Both the position numbers and the translations under genes were made by a program. A stretch of DNA of 60,809 nt from a virus. The stretch covers positions 1-60,809 of the IMG/VR virus record IMGVR_UViG_3300030118_007016; one strand, 5' to 3'. Below are positions 1 through 13,800 of the stretch, piece by piece. The notes under the pieces are model-generated. The model ran no database searches, was not told the DNA's origin, and saw only the letters and a list, made by a program, of their open reading frames with translations. The stretch's first letter is position 1, and each line of letters begins with the position of its first letter.

Positions 1-3000
1 TGTCCAGTTTCGGCAGGGGTATTACCAATATCTCCAGCTGAACTCTTTGTTCCTTGAATGCCTTCTGGATCAATTCCCATGTCCCTTAACATTTGGGCTT
101 TTTGTATTTCCCCGAGAGAGCCTAGCTGCTTTGCTATATTTACTGGCTGCATTCTATCAACTTGTATGCCGGCCTCTGCTAGTGTCCTATCTGAACCAAC
201 AATTGATGACCTGATGTATTCATTTTTAATCATCCCTCTTGTGCCCTGTCTTGGAGAACCACCTATTGGTTTCGGCTCAAAGTTAAGTACTCTTTGCTCT
301 ACGTACTTATCTCTTCGTAGCTTAAAATCAGACACAGAATCTGTCGTAGTTGTCCCAAACGATTGTATCGTACCAATGAATGAGACTGGAGTTGATGACC
401 CTCCGACTGTATTAATGTTGATACCGCCTCCCGTTACTGGTATGCCAATACCCGCATTTGCTTCCGCTAGTCCTGCAAAATCAGGGGTTGGAAGACTAGT
501 TGGCAGTTGGTTGTTTGGGTATACTAAAAAATACTCATCATAAACTGGAACTTCAAGCTGCTCTAGTCTGTTGTACCCATACAACTTTTTTTCGTACCTT
601 TTTAGTCTACACAGAAGTGGAGAATCACTGAGATTTTCAATATCTTCTGATGTTAACGGAGAGAAAATTGGGTCTCCAACAAATATTTCATCTCCCACCA
701 TTGAATAGCCCCTTAACGCTTCTATTCCCATTATATACTTATAGTTAAAATAACTAAAGCCAAAATTTTGAGGGTTTCTTAAAAAATTTCCACCCTTTAG
801 ACCCGGAACATCAGAAACACCTTGCCCCTTGTCGTTAACAACCTCATCTTTGCCCAATATGCTTAACATTAAAGCTTTAAGTTGATTGGGAGCTAAGGAG
901 AGAGGAGGTGGTGCTTCACTTCCAAACGCCACCGTCAGAGCATATCCAAAAAGCTCATTTTTAAACGCAGTGCCGCCGGAGGATTTTTCAACATTGTAAA
1001 ATATATCATTGTTTTCCTCCGATTGCAAGTTTAAGTCATCGAGTTGAAATATGGTATTTAATAAATCATTTGGGTTTATTGATGATGCTAAAATATCTTT
1101 ATTGGGCAAGAAAAGGTTCGGTTTCTGCCCCAATGGGTCTAGCAAAGGAATGCCCAAGCCAAACAAAGCCCCGCTGCTTCCTTTGTTTTCTTGTTCTGTA
1201 TCTTTTGGAGGATTTATTGTTTCCTGAACGGTGATAGTGCACCCCTTTGTAGCAAGAAGATTTACTAAATCAAATCTTCGTTTCTGATCTAAAGAGCTTA
1301 TCTTTGACTTGTGTTCCAGTACAACATTATCGTTTGAAAGCGTCCCAATGCTACTATTCGATTGATTAAATCTAAATATGTCTAACACAAGATCGTTTAA
1401 TTCTTTTCTGCTTTGATTCAGCGATCCATTATTTAGGATTGAAGGAGTGGCTCTTCTAGGAACTCTAATATAAGAAGGAGATAGGTAAGCGTACCTCCTA
1501 TTATCGATAGAATCTCCTTTATTAAATATTGTTTCAGCGACCGTATTTGCAGATGATCCTTTTGTTAAATCTTTTATGCTTATATCTGCACTTAGTGCTT
1601 TAAAATATTTTTGAGTCTCTTTGAAAGTTCTTTGCTTCATCGAAGAGCCTTCGATTGATTTAAGACCGTCTAGATTACCTACAGGGTCACTTTTTGTAAG
1701 AGATATAAAGTCAGCACCAAATGCTTGAGGGATTGATGCGTCGTACAAATTTTTAAAATGATGCACTAACTTAAAACTTTTCTTGGCTTTTGTAGGAGCT
1801 ACACCAGTTGAATCTTTCAAAGCATTGCTTGCATTTGATTGAGTACCTTTTTTCGTTTTATAAATTAATGTGCTTGATAAAACAGATTTAAGTTTGAACA
1901 TGAAATCTTCAATGATCTTAACAACTAGCTGAATTCCATTAGGATTGCCCTGATTTGGACTTGAAATTTGCACCATGTAAGCAAGAACACGTATCGCATC
2001 AAATGTAGACTCTGTGTCCTCAGAAGCAAGTAAAACTAATGTCTCTATGTAAGATGAGATTGCCCCTGTCAAAAAAGAACCAAACTGTTCTGGTGCGCCA
2101 TATTTTGACAAATAAAAATCATGAAACGTAGATGTAAATCTATCAGTGTGAACATCATAATAAGATGGACTCGATATAGCGTCGTTATAATAGTTTTCTA
2201 TCTCTTTTCGAGCTTTTGCAATTTCAGTTAGTTTTTTTCTAAGAAAAGTTGGCAATGGATCTGCAATAGTCATCTCAACAGAGTATTGATACATACCACC
2301 AAGACGATCTCTTATATCGTAGTCAGTGCCACAAAAACTTTTTAATCCCATGTTATTATCAACTAAAAAACTAATCGGACGTATTGATCCAACAGGCACT
2401 GGTGTTGGTAATGACTTTGTATTTTTCTTTGTAAATATTTTATTAGCTAAAAGCTCTTTTCCACTTTGGACACTATTAACCACTAAAAACGGATTGTCAG
2501 TTTTAGAGAAGGATGTTCTTTGACTTTGTGAATCTAAAACTTCATTACTTTTAACCTTTTGTCTTAATATTTTAAAATCTAATATTTTAGCTGAAGAGAT
2601 TATGTCTAGATACTCTGTCTTGTCTTTTGATTTTATTATGTCAAGAAGTGCCGGAAACATGGTGTTGTTTCTTAAAGCTTCATGCATATTGAAAGTAAAA
2701 AGAAATCTAGCGTTATTCTTTTTGTCTCTAGATAAAAACAGTTCTGAAAACATCTTTGGTTTCTTTTCTAAAATATTCGATGTTTTAAGCTGTCTTGTTA
2801 ATCTTAACAATGCTTCGTCGTTTGTGAAGAAATTTGAAAATGCTACGTAATCTAAATTTATTTTTTCAAGATCAAGCTTCTGTCTATTGTCGATTACTTT
2901 AGAGTTTGGAACATCAATTTTTGTCAAAAAATCAGTAGGCTTTGGAGAGCTTGGGTGAGATATTCCCTTCATCCAAGAATCTCCTTCGCTCATCTTATGG

Positions 3001-3845
3001 ACATCGCCTAGATAATAGTTGCCCATAGAATCAATAAAGGCATATGAGTTTTGGTATGGCTTTCCGTCTTGTAGAACTATCTCAGAGCTTACAGGACCCA
3101 GCCCTAAAACAGAATTTATAGCCGAGTAAAGAGAAACTTTACCAAAAACATCATTATCAATACTAAATCCAGAAACATCAAAGTACGCATATGCAATGTA
3201 AGCTAAAAATTTGATATTAGCGCCTCCCTTAGCGGCGGTAATTTTAAAATCACTAAACAAGCCAATATCATATGTTATTGTACCATCAGCATTTTGACTT
3301 TGTTGAAAAGAGAAGTTTTTTAACATCGACGATTGATTTGTTACTAAATCTCCATCGCCGGAAGTACTAAGCGATTCTCCATATATTGAAGAATCTAAAA
3401 TGTTTAAAGTACTTTCATTAATATTTATCGTCTTTATTGTTAATGATGACTGACTAGAAGGTGTTGACAACATTATGTTATTGGCTGATTCTGACAAAGA
3501 AGCAACTGGAGTTGATAACAAAGTATTATACAACGCCTCGTCTCTGCATTCTAGAATTTTTATTTTAATGTATTTGGTAATATCAACATCAGTCAAATAT
3601 TTTAGTTTAGAGTTTTCATCGAGTGTTTCTTTTAGTATCAGATTTATTTTAACGTGTAAAGTTTTGTTTTTATTAGAATCTGTAATCTGACTTAAAGTTG
3701 GAACACTTTTTTCATTTGGATGATCAATATGAGGATCTTGGATTGATCTTTCTAATCCATTATCATATGACAAAGTAAATGTATTAAAATACACTTTTGG
3801 GATACCTGCTCCAAAAAAGTCTTGTGATGTAACTGGTTGTATCAT
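1..3845 (-). CDS. Giant virion/baseplate-associated protein, 3' end beyond window (partial)
   Basis: An uninterrupted minus-strand frame runs from an ATG at 3845 off the left edge, giving at least 1281 residues. The start overlaps the stop of the upstream gene as ATGA, typical of translational coupling. The product begins MIQPVTSQDFFGAGIPK. It is rich in Ser, Asn, Leu and Lys, with no signal peptide or membrane segment seen. I do not recognise a domain. It is the last visible gene of the run that starts at the hub gene and includes gp25 and gp6, and its size matches the other giant proteins here, so a baseplate or tail-periphery role is inferred from position only. Confidence 0.8.
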   Translation of the reverse strand, partial: MIQPVTSQDFFGAGIPKVYFNTFTLSYDNGLERSIQDPHIDHPNEKSVPTLSQITDSNKNKTLHVKINLILKETLDENSKLKYLTDVDITKYIKIKILECRDEALYNTLLSTPVASLSESANNIMLSTPSSQSSLTIKTININESTLNILDSSIYGESLSTSGDGDLVTNQSSMLKNFSFQQSQNADGTITYDIGLFSDFKITAAKGGANIKFLAYIAYAYFDVSGFSIDNDVFGKVSLYSAINSVLGLGPVSSEIVLQDGKPYQNSYAFIDSMGNYYLGDVHKMSEGDSWMKGISHPSSPKPTDFLTKIDVPNSKVIDNRQKLDLEKINLDYVAFSNFFTNDEALLRLTRQLKTSNILEKKPKMFSELFLSRDKKNNARFLFTFNMHEALRNNTMFPALLDIIKSKDKTEYLDIISSAKILDFKILRQKVKSNEVLDSQSQRTSFSKTDNPFLVVNSVQSGKELLANKIFTKKNTKSLPTPVPVGSIRPISFLVDNNMGLKSFCGTDYDIRDRLGGMYQYSVEMTIADPLPTFLRKKLTEIAKARKEIENYYNDAISSPSYYDVHTDRFTSTFHDFYLSKYGAPEQFGSFLTGAISSYIETLVLLASEDTESTFDAIRVLAYMVQISSPNQGNPNGIQLVVKIIEDFMFKLKSVLSSTLIYKTKKGTQSNASNALKDSTGVAPTKAKKSFKLVHHFKNLYDASIPQAFGADFISLTKSDPVGNLDGLKSIEGSSMKQRTFKETQKYFKALSADISIKDLTKGSSANTVAETIFNKGDSIDNRRYAYLSPSYIRVPRRATPSILNNGSLNQSRKELNDLVLDIFRFNQSNSSIGTLSNDNVVLEHKSKISSLDQKRRFDLVNLLATKGCTITVQETINPPKDTEQENKGSSGALFGLGIPLLDPLGQKPNLFLPNKDILASSINPNDLLNTIFQLDDLNLQSEENNDIFYNVEKSSGGTAFKNELFGYALTVAFGSEAPPPLSLAPNQLKALMLSILGKDEVVNDKGQGVSDVPGLKGGNFLRNPQNFGFSYFNYKYIMGIEALRGYSMVGDEIFVGDPIFSPLTSEDIENLSDSPLLCRLKRYEKKLYGYNRLEQLEVPVYDEYFLVYPNNQLPTSLPTPDFAGLAEANAGIGIPVTGGGININTVGGSSTPVSFIGTIQSFGTTTTDSVSDFKLRRDKYVEQRVLNFEPKPIGGSPRQGTRGMIKNEYIRSSIVGSDRTLAEAGIQVDRMQPVNIAKQLGSLGEIQKAQMLRDMGIDPEGIQGTKSSAGDIGNTPAETG

Positions 3846-4810
3846 ATTGGTTTATCCGCACAAGGTTCCAGATCAGACATTGGGAAAGAAATTTGTTGCT
3901 TTCTAGTTTCCCCTATTACTGGTGTATCGATTTCATCATCAACCCTAAAATCAAAATAATATTCAACATAATTTTCATTTATTTGAACGTCTTCTTGTAA
4001 GTTTGGGTCATATATAATGTCATCGTGCGAAACCTCGATTTCATCCTTTAAAAATTTTAATCGACTTAAATGCTCTTCGCCATTAGCTTTAGTTTTTATT
4101 TGAAATACTTCTATATCATAATTCGTTCTTTCATTGATTCCGTTAATCTCTTGAATATCAACTAGGATATACTCTTTTTTAAGCTCTACAAAAGTATTAT
4201 CCTCAAAAATTTTAGACACTGATACTTTCTCTATACCGTCTACTGTCGTTCCGGGGACATTATAGAGAGGATCATCCTGAGTGGGGCTTAGTTCTGCTAT
4301 TGAAGTGTCGTAAAAAGCTTGCACCTCCAGTTGAGGGATCTTAATCAAGCCATGTGATCCTGTTAGAATATCCGATGATCCAGTTGGCTTTGACAAAAGA
4401 AAATTTAAGTCCCACGCAGGTGCTCTTTGTGTGCCTATCTCTGCACTTCCTAAAGGAGTTGGGAGCGAATAAATATTCTCTCTTGAGGTTGCATTTTTTA
4501 GTTTTTTGAGTTTTTTAATTACATCACTTTTAGTATCTCCAAACGTTTTATTTATTCTACGGAATGTAGAATCCACACCCTCAAAAATGGTTACATTCTT
4601 TATTCTTGGAGTTGTTTTAATCCTGTCCTCTGATTCTTTTTGGACCTCTGCTGGTCCTTTTCCGGGAGAACTATACTGGGTGTCATAAACAATATCATCG
4701 TCATAAAAGGCATAAAACGATGGAGAAAATTCTCCAGCAGACAATAATCTTCTACCATAAGGGGTGAGTTTCAACTCTATAACTTCTTCTTTTTGATTAA
4801 AAAATTCCAT
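3842..4810 (-). CDS. Tail/baseplate module protein of unknown function, 322 aa
   Basis: Starts at an ATG at 4810, 9 nt after the stop of the 3514-residue giant, and ends overlapping the next start. The N-terminus (MEFFNQKEEVIELKLTPYGR, then a Phe/Tyr-rich YAFYDDDIVYD stretch) resembles a conserved type I have seen in marine phage tail modules, but I cannot give it a family name. It is mixed alpha/beta, acidic toward the C-terminus, soluble, and has no signal peptide. Its place between two giant virion proteins suggests a baseplate or tail-fibre connector. Function is not established from the sequence. Confidence 0.75.
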   Translation of the reverse strand: MEFFNQKEEVIELKLTPYGRRLLSAGEFSPSFYAFYDDDIVYDTQYSSPGKGPAEVQKESEDRIKTTPRIKNVTIFEGVDSTFRRINKTFGDTKSDVIKKLKKLKNATSRENIYSLPTPLGSAEIGTQRAPAWDLNFLLSKPTGSSDILTGSHGLIKIPQLEVQAFYDTSIAELSPTQDDPLYNVPGTTVDGIEKVSVSKIFEDNTFVELKKEYILVDIQEINGINERTNYDIEVFQIKTKANGEEHLSRLKFLKDEIEVSHDDIIYDPNLQEDVQINENYVEYYFDFRVDDEIDTPVIGETRKQQISFPMSDLEPCADKPI

Positions 4811-4819
4811 ATTACTTAA

Positions 4820-7800
4820 TTACTCCGGTGATCCATTTCCACCCGGAAAAAATGTTTCATATTTTGGATCATCATCTGTTCTTGTAAAAGTTACTTCAGA
4901 ATTCATCTTCGCTAACTCAACCAATGAAAAGAAATCATATGGCCAGTTATAGCTAAATGGTAGTTCAGCTTGTGGGTCAGACCCAAAACCTTCAAGCTCT
5001 GAATTGCTGGAAAAACTAAATCCTTTCCCAGTCTCTGATGTTTTTGTTATGTTGAAATAGTTATTTCTCGCTCGTTGCTTCACTTTAAACACTTTCCATC
5101 TTATATTAGTCGGAAAATCTTCAACACCAAGATCCCCAAAGAACTCAAACTCTGGACCGATTAAATGCTCAAAAACTGATTTTTGCTTTTCAGCTTTAAC
5201 TGATATCTCGGGCATTATGTTTTGCCATATGTTGGACAGATCGTCTTTTGTTAAGTCATGAGTAAATTCAAAAATATACATAACAAAGGGTTTCTTTTCC
5301 AAAGCTAATATGTTTGTTTGCGATGAGAAGTCCATATCTGGTGGAATATAATATTTTCTCATTAAATTAAACATTTTAGAAATAGAAGTTGTCTTTCTTT
5401 CTATTTCAGAACCTTGTTGCCCCGGAAAAATAGGAGATTTTCCTTGCTGGACTTGTAGTATTTGCTGCTTATATGTATTTTCATTAATAAAAAATGGAAA
5501 ACCTTTGGAATCAATAGGTATCGCTACAATAGCCTCGCCTATTTGTTTTGTAGGCGCTATTTCTCCAACCCTTTGTTGTGTTGCTTTAAATCCGCAAACA
5601 TTTATTAGAGATCCAGTTAAAGCTGTTTTGACACTTGGGTTTAAAAGTGCGTTCTTACTAACAGCAAAAGTTTTCTGAGGGTAACTTTCTCTTACTTGCA
5701 TAAATATGCCAGAGGCTCCTGTAGGTGGGTGCCCATAGCCTTTCCATATTCCCTTTGTAAACAACTTTTCTTTTCCAAGTCCACTACCAGCACCTAATGA
5801 TGCTACATCCATATCATGAAGATTTACTGATGGACACTCAAACTTTGATTCAATTACCCATGCATCTTGAGAATCCTGAATGACTGGAGTGGTTGCAGTT
5901 AAAGGAATGTAGTTTCCGTTTGCGTCTTGCTCTGTTGAATACCCAATCTCTTTCAAGGTAACAGACCCAAACAGGTTCACCGAAGAAGAGATTTGCATTT
6001 GAGATATCCCGGCAGGATGTGCGTTTAACACATCGGGGTTTTGTAAGCTTTTTGCTCTTTTGTTATTGTTTTTATATGCAGTATTCACTGCTGCATTCGA
6101 TAATATCTCTTGTAGTGTAAACTTTGCGCTTTCTCCCGCTTGCAGGTCTCTCGCCTCATGCGGCTTAAACTCTATTCTAGCAACTGCATCTCCATAAAAA
6201 TATGGAGGAGTATGAATAGCATAAGATGGATCCTCTCCCCATGCTTCTTGGAGTGGAAAATCAGCAGATCCAGTTCCAGACACGCCGTACCTAAGTGTTC
6301 CCGGTTTATAAGGAGGACCATAGTGGATACCTCTTACAGACACAGGAGGGGTGTTACGACCACCTTTAAAGGCTCCAACAGCAGTTGATCCGCCCACGGT
6401 TGAAGCATTTTTACGATTTCCAGCAGGTCCCGGTTCATCAGAATAAACGGTTACAATGTTTGAGTTTACACCCGAATCAAACCCTGTGCCACCGCTAGCA
6501 GATGAGCCGGTTACCGCTATTGCAATAGCCTCCGCAAAATCATTTGCTGAAGTTATTGATCTTATTCCTATTTTCCCTGCACCGCTTGTTGCAGGGTTCC
6601 CTCCAGCTCCGGGGTGGACAGACGTGTCAAGAGTAAAAACATGGGAGTTTCCTCCTGAATCGAAAAATGTTATTGTTTCGCCGTTTCCAAAACCTGTAGC
6701 TGCTGTTATAGTAGCTTTAGCTGTTCCAATAATTTTACGGTCACCGATTTTTATCAGTCTCGATTCGTTAAGAGCGTCGGGCACAGCTCTTACAGCATCT
6801 CCTCCGGGCTTGAAGAAGAAGCTGCCAGAAGGTCCCTCATAAGACACAAAGTCGTCTGTTTTGTAAAGAACAACGTCCATATAATAAGAAGATCCAGAAG
6901 TCATTGTTCTAAACTGACTTTCTGGCTTAGACAGAAAAGATGTGGGACCTTTCTTTTCCAGAAAAAAGTTTTGAACTTCTGCAAAAAAGTTATTAGCTGC
7001 TAAAGAATATTTAATGTCGCTCTGTCCGAGCCATTCAAAAAATATTTGCGGCGCAGAGCCTGTGCCAGTTGCATGTTCATCAGGGGTTCTTTTTTCATCA
7101 GCATAAAAACAGTCGACTTTGTTTTGTCCCGGTCGAACTGACCCAGTGAAGTGTGGGTATGTAAAGAATACACTGGCTGATGGCACTGTTACATCAGGAC
7201 CAATGTCGGAGGATGATACCGGCAAATAGCTATCCGGGTTTAATATCGCCTCGAACGGAAATACATAATTTGGACTCTCCGCCACAACATTCATTGGGAA
7301 TGTGGCACCAGACAATGGACTTAGAACATCAATGAATCCAGAATCGGAGCCAAACTGAGGGACTGAGCCTGTATGCACAGCGTAATCTACCGCAATTCCT
7401 GACTTAATGGTATTGAAAAAGATACCCGGAGCAAAGAATGGTTGGTATAAGGCGGCTAATCTTTCTTGATCACCGTCACGAGTATTTGAGCCAGTTATGA
7501 AGGACCCATACGAGGCTGAAAATAAGTTTCCGAGTTGCACTGCTCGTAGCACAGGGTAAAATCCTTGGTAAGGTAACAGTTTTTTAATACCTTCACACTC
7601 TAAACGTATTTTAGAAAACTTAGCAGCCTGTCTAACATTTGTAATAATCGTCTCTTCGGTTGTTCCGGATTCTTGTTGTTCAAAAGTTTGCCCAATTGCA
7701 CCTTTTTTATTGCCTATTTCAATTTCGTGATCTTCTTTAATCAGCTTGAAATGTTTCATGAAATCTGTAAAATGATAGGTTTTCATAAACTCGCTGTTAA

Positions 7801-10800
7801 AACCACCCAAGGGATTAGTCGCACTACTTGTTGAATCTGTAGAAGCTCCAACTAGAGTTGCATAGTCGTTGTTAACTGCATTAGTTTTGGATCCGGGTGC
7901 ACTTTTATCTAAGTAATAATCAATGTGTTCTGTAATTCTAAACTCAGGCAAAACTGTGTAATCTTTTCCAAAAGATCTTATATCTTGTGCATAATCCTCA
8001 TATGAATCAAACCATGGAGTTCTTCCGCTAAGAACATCTGTTCTATATGGAGGTATTAAGTGAAGAGATGCAGACATTCTTACTAGACTGTTTTGAGTAA
8101 AATAGGGAGAGCCTGCACCAGTTCCAGTATTATGACCATATGCAAATGATCCTGACCAAATGATGTTAGGAAATTCATATTGTATTGATGCACTTGGTCT
8201 AACTCTTAAAAATCCGTCTGTATTTTTTATTTCGATTGGTCCAGATCCAGTTGGTGCAGACGCTGCATCGCTTGATCCTCCCACTCTTACTTTTCCCTGT
8301 ATTTGTATCTGCAACAAACTATACAACCATCCCGCATATGAAAGTTCGCCATTTTTTGCAACATCATTCCAGCGGGGCTCTACAGATGGGTTTAATTGTG
8401 CTCCAGATGGTCCAAGAGGTGACCAATAAACAGGATCAAAACGCCTAGATCCGTTCGAGCTATTGGCTGCGGATGCTGAATGGCATTCCAAATCAAAGAA
8501 AGGCTCTTCAGCATCCAACGGCCATATACTTAAATCTAACATACCAAAATATGAAGACCCGCTTGCAATCGCTAAGTCTGATGAGTTTCTTGCTGTAATA
8601 TTTGCTCTGATTCTATCATTAATATCATGCTTCCAAAAAGCTCTGGATAAACCTAATCTTTGATTAAAATCGCTCGACCCACTAGAAACTGTATAATTTC
8701 CACGACCTCTGATCTTCGCTAAACCTGTTAGCTCTTCTTTTGGATACACAACTTCGGAGTACTTTAAATATTCCATTTTGTTAGCATCTAGATTATCTAA
8801 AGCAAAAGGACTCTCTTCAGGTGGGATGTACTCATATAGGTATATGTTTTTTAAATCATCATACACCTCGTCCCCTAGATTTCTGCCACTAAATCTTGGT
8901 GTTGCCGCATCAACATCTTTATTTGCAAAAGTGGACAGGTTATTCCCGAAAGTGCTTTTTAAGTTTATTTTGTCTCCAGTTTTTAAGGTAAACTGCTGAT
9001 TTAGTGGCTTATACTTGAAAGTAACTGGTGGTTCAATGTGTGTTTCCAAAACGTCTACATCAGCAAAAACTTCAAACGTTGAATCTGCAATATTTTCCAG
9101 CTTTGTCGAGGTAACTTTTGCTAGACTTATTATGTTGTTCTTTTTGAAATATCTAACAAGAGGATTATACATCTGCCTTACTTGTTTCCAACTTGAATTT
9201 CCATATGGTCCATTGGCTTTTAAAAGGGCAACGTTTAAGAAAGTTGAAGAACTTACCGCCCCACTGACAAAATTTGTAAATGGTAAAAATGTTGTGTTAG
9301 TCTTGAAGTGAATAGTATTCTCTGTAAGATCACTTTCACGGGCTACTAATATGTTGTTAAGACCAACAAAGTCTTGAGGTATGAAACTAGCATACGAAGG
9401 TAGTACCTGATCTGATGTGATAGAGAAAAAGTTTGAAGACGTGACCCTTAACAAACCTAGTTCACTTGCACTTAAGAAAGTTATGTCTGTAGATGCTTCA
9501 CTTGCATTTGAAAAATCTCTTTCAGAATATCCAAAAGGAAATTGTATCGCAGAAGATGTTATCCAAGAATACTGAAGCTCACTTTGCGGTATTGCATGTT
9601 GCACAAAATAGTTATCAAAAAGTGATGCAGTGCCAAAAGTATCAAGACCAGTTCTTTTTATAATTTTGCGTGTATTTCTTTGTGTTTTATGAAACGACCC
9701 TGTTGGAGAGCCCAGTGGTCCTCTACCATCAGAAAAGCCCTCAACAATGGTATTTGAAAGACCAGAAACAATATTTGTATTTCCATCAACGCCTTGGTCA
9801 AGCTGAGTCAAGACTACAACATTGTTGCCACTGGCTAAGTCATCAGATTTTAATGTAACAATAATCTTTCCGCCATGACCTTGAGTTGCCTCAATACACT
9901 GCTTTAATCCTAAAGCAGCATCGTCAGCGTCATTACTAATATCAAACTGTCCTAAAGCTGTATTGGTTCCACTACTAGAAGCAGTATATGTTACAGATGT
10001 TCCATCAGTAGATACGATTACTATTGTTTGACCGTTTGTTGGTTTTGATGTTCCAATAGATACTGTTGCTTTTGCAGGAGCAGATAAGCCTCCAAAAGGC
10101 GAATGTCTAGTCAAAAATCCCCTTAATGGCTGTCTAACCGTTAAATTTCTAAAAGGCAAAGCATTATACGGTGCAAATGTTTCAGAGGCTGCATCCATAA
10201 ATGCTGGACAGGAGACTTCCGGACCTCCGGGGGCAGAAAATCTGCTGACCATTATACTGGTGGTTTTTCCTCTGTCAGGCACTTTATAATCTAGTAATCC
10301 AAGCACAGATGGAGAGTTTGCAAACGTTGTATCAATATTTCCACTTTGCGCCAAAAATCGATTGTTTATATCTCTACCCGGAATCTGCACTATTTCATAG
10401 TTGTGCGAATAATTGCCAAGCGGTATTGTAGCTGCATTATCATCAACCACCCCAGCATTAGGAAGCGCTGAGCTTGTGATATTTTTAATATTTTTTATAT
10501 TTACAGGACTCTTGGCTATAAAGTCTCTTGTGTAATCTTTTCTAGGCGCATCAGCACTAACAAAAGATGGATTAACAACGTTATAAAATATATTTCCACC
10601 AGCGATTGTTGGATTTGTATAAAATGCCTCTGGTCTTATAGTAGCAAGACCAGTATTTATTCCAACATGCCTGTGAGAATTTCCACCTACATGAGCTTCT
10701 GTAAAAGGACCTTGGATTGGAACATCCTTTGTTAGTGTATAATAGTCACGCAAATGTTGATTGTCTACAGTGTAACCATCTGGTATACCAGCAGACTCTG

Positions 10801-13800
10801 CTGGCTGAGAAGATGAAACAAACTGATAGTTTCCGACGAGCTTTCCAGCATATATTCTGGTTGCATCATTGCGGGTCATGACTTGATAATCTGTTTTATA
10901 CTGTCTATTAGGATTTATTTTGTCTAAATCTTTGCAATCACTAGCGCTAGCAAAAGTCGTTGTGTTAAACTTCAAGCCTCTGGAATTATCGAATGGAGGT
11001 GTTTCAGTGAGAGAAAAAGCTTTTACATTTGTTTCTCTTCTAATGATTCCTCCGCCTTCATTTCCACCGATTTTATATGGAGAATTAAATCTTCTATTAA
11101 ATACTTGCAGTGATGCTGAGTGTATTTCCATTCTACTCGAATCAACTCCAGTATCACCAACTGGCAAAAATGCATCGTCTCTCGTAGCTTTCTTGCTCCA
11201 CCACAGGCAGTTATCCTCTTGGTATCCTCTAGTAATCCCTCCAGAAAACTCTCCGTTTGCGGCAGCGCCAGCAGCGCCAGCTACCGTATAGTTGTCAACG
11301 TTGCTAGTAACAAGCGTGTTTCCTAATACACTTTTAAAATTCTGAGTGAGCGTTAACCTATAAGATCCTCCGCCCAAGTTTTGAACAGCACTAGTCGTAA
11401 ATATTCCGGATCCATCAATGAGTGTTTTTAAATTGGACAGACCGTGATCTGCGCCTGTTCTAGCGAAGTCATTTCCGCTTGTTGTTGTGGCAGTGACAGT
11501 AAAAGTGAATGCAATGATTGAACCATCCGCTTTAAGTTGTCGTAAAACAATTTCCTTTCCAACTGTTGGAGCAGCTGTTGCTGTAATTGTTGTTGTTGCT
11601 GCAACACCTAGCGATGGAGGTGTAGGCGCATGACCAAATTCCCAATCATATAAAAGCTCGTTAATACCTCTGATAGATCCGGACGGATCATTTGACCCAA
11701 AATGCATCGTTGGGAATTTATGTTCGTATTTACCACCTCTTTCAAAAAGGTGACTTTCAACTATATTTGAGACATCAGTTATTTTAGATGAGATCGGTGC
11801 AAGTTGCTGTACCATTTCTGAAACGGCTGAATCAAGCCATTTAAAATAATCAAGATATTTGTCCAAGTTAGGAGTGTTGCCAACTTTATCGAAAAAGATT
11901 CTTCTTATCTTTTCAAGGGACTTATACCTTCCTCTGTATTTATTTATTGGATCCCCCAATAAATTTTCCATTGCAGATGCATCTGATGCAGCTGCCAAAA
12001 AGTTTATCATCTCCTCTGAGATTGTTTGATACATGCTTTTTTCAACAGAGTATGTGAATTTGATTGGCTTTGTTCTAGTGGTAAAGTTCTCATCGTCTCT
12101 CGATAAAATATTAACAGATGCAAAAGAGTTTAAGTTTTCAGGCACTTGTTGTCTTTGACCCTGCACATATTCTCTAGATAATGAAGATGTACTGTTTACC
12201 TTAAAGAAATCTCCCCTAGCTGTATGAGTTTTTAGCAATAAGTTAGAAAATTTATCTCCATATCTAGCATCAGTAGATCCAGAGGATATATCTTTTATTA
12301 TAAATCTACCATTTGAATCTGAACCCGTTACTGTGTCAAAATCCCAATGCATAGCAAGAGTATTTATTTTTTCTATACTTTGTGGAAATGTAGGTGCCGA
12401 CTGGTTTAGAAAACTATTTTGCATAGCGTTAAAAACACCATAGTTTCTTGGGTCCATAGCATGTGAAACTATTTCTTCATTTTCAAGAGGTATAGACCAG
12501 TATCTACAAGACGAAACTTTAACATCTGATTTATTTAATAATGTTCCACTAAAGTTTGTTCTATGCGCTCCGACATAAACTCTTTTCCTACTAGTAGAAA
12601 ATTTAAGTCCATTACCTTCTCCTACAGCACCAGTTAATCTAAATTGATGAACAATCTGATCATTTGATGTGCACACTCCAAAAAATTCTACATCATATGC
12701 GGATGCTCCATCATGGGATCCAGATAATATTCCTATAGTTGGATATCTTTCTGGTTTTATCTTTACAGCAAAATTCCACTTTTGATTATTGTATACATCT
12801 TTAAATACGCTAGTTGTTAGCTCAGTGAATATCCCCTCATTTGATGAGTTTGGATTTGAAGATGTTAGAATAAAAAATACGTCTTTTGATGATGGACCTG
12901 TTTCTTGAGATTTTACTGCGTATACTTGGAAGTTTGCAAAATCATTTGCACTCCACACATAATCCGTTGAAGTCTCAACAGCCGTATGCATTCCGAAAAG
13001 CGAAGAACTAACTCCGGGCATGACAGTATCTCTATAGTTTGGAAAGTCTGGAGATAATCTTTTTGGGAAGATTACCTCTGCTTCTAGAGTCATGCCTGTT
13101 TGTGAGTCAAATCCATCAAAGTTTTCTAAAGTACTTCCGGTCAAAAATGATGTTGAGTTTGAATCATCTGGATCTGGAAAGTTATAAACAGTTGCATCAA
13201 AGTTTTCTAAACTACTGAAGTCTGCATATGTCTTCCTAGTTACTTTTGGTCTTGACGAATTTGACAAACTTATCGTTGCATTATCTGCATACATATTTAA
13301 AGAATACAAATCATCATCAACACCGTAGCACCTTATAAGATTTCTTATTGCCTTCTCTGTACCCTTAGATTTATTTATATACGTCAGATTATTATAAATG
13401 TTTGTGTATATTTGATTTTTTATATTCTCTAGAGATGTTTGAAAATTTCTTTCATCATTTCTATTTGCTAGTGACTCCAAAGCTGTAGCATCAGCAAATA
13501 TCTCTGGTGCTACAAATCCGTGTGATGTCAAAAGCCTACTAGCAAAAGGCAATGGTTTGCTAGTGCTGCCGCTTACAGATCCACTAAAGTACTCTATATT
13601 TTTTAAAGTAGGCACTTTTTTAATCTGTAAACAAAGCTCATCAAAATAGCTTGCCATTATCTGGTTTAATGCCAAGATGGTCTTTCTTTCCTTTGTTTCA
13701 TCTAAATCGATTAGCCAACTCGGCAAGGTATTGTACATGAATCCAGAATTTCTTCCGTCGTATTCTCTACCTTTTATACTTGCAGATGCCTCATATTCAA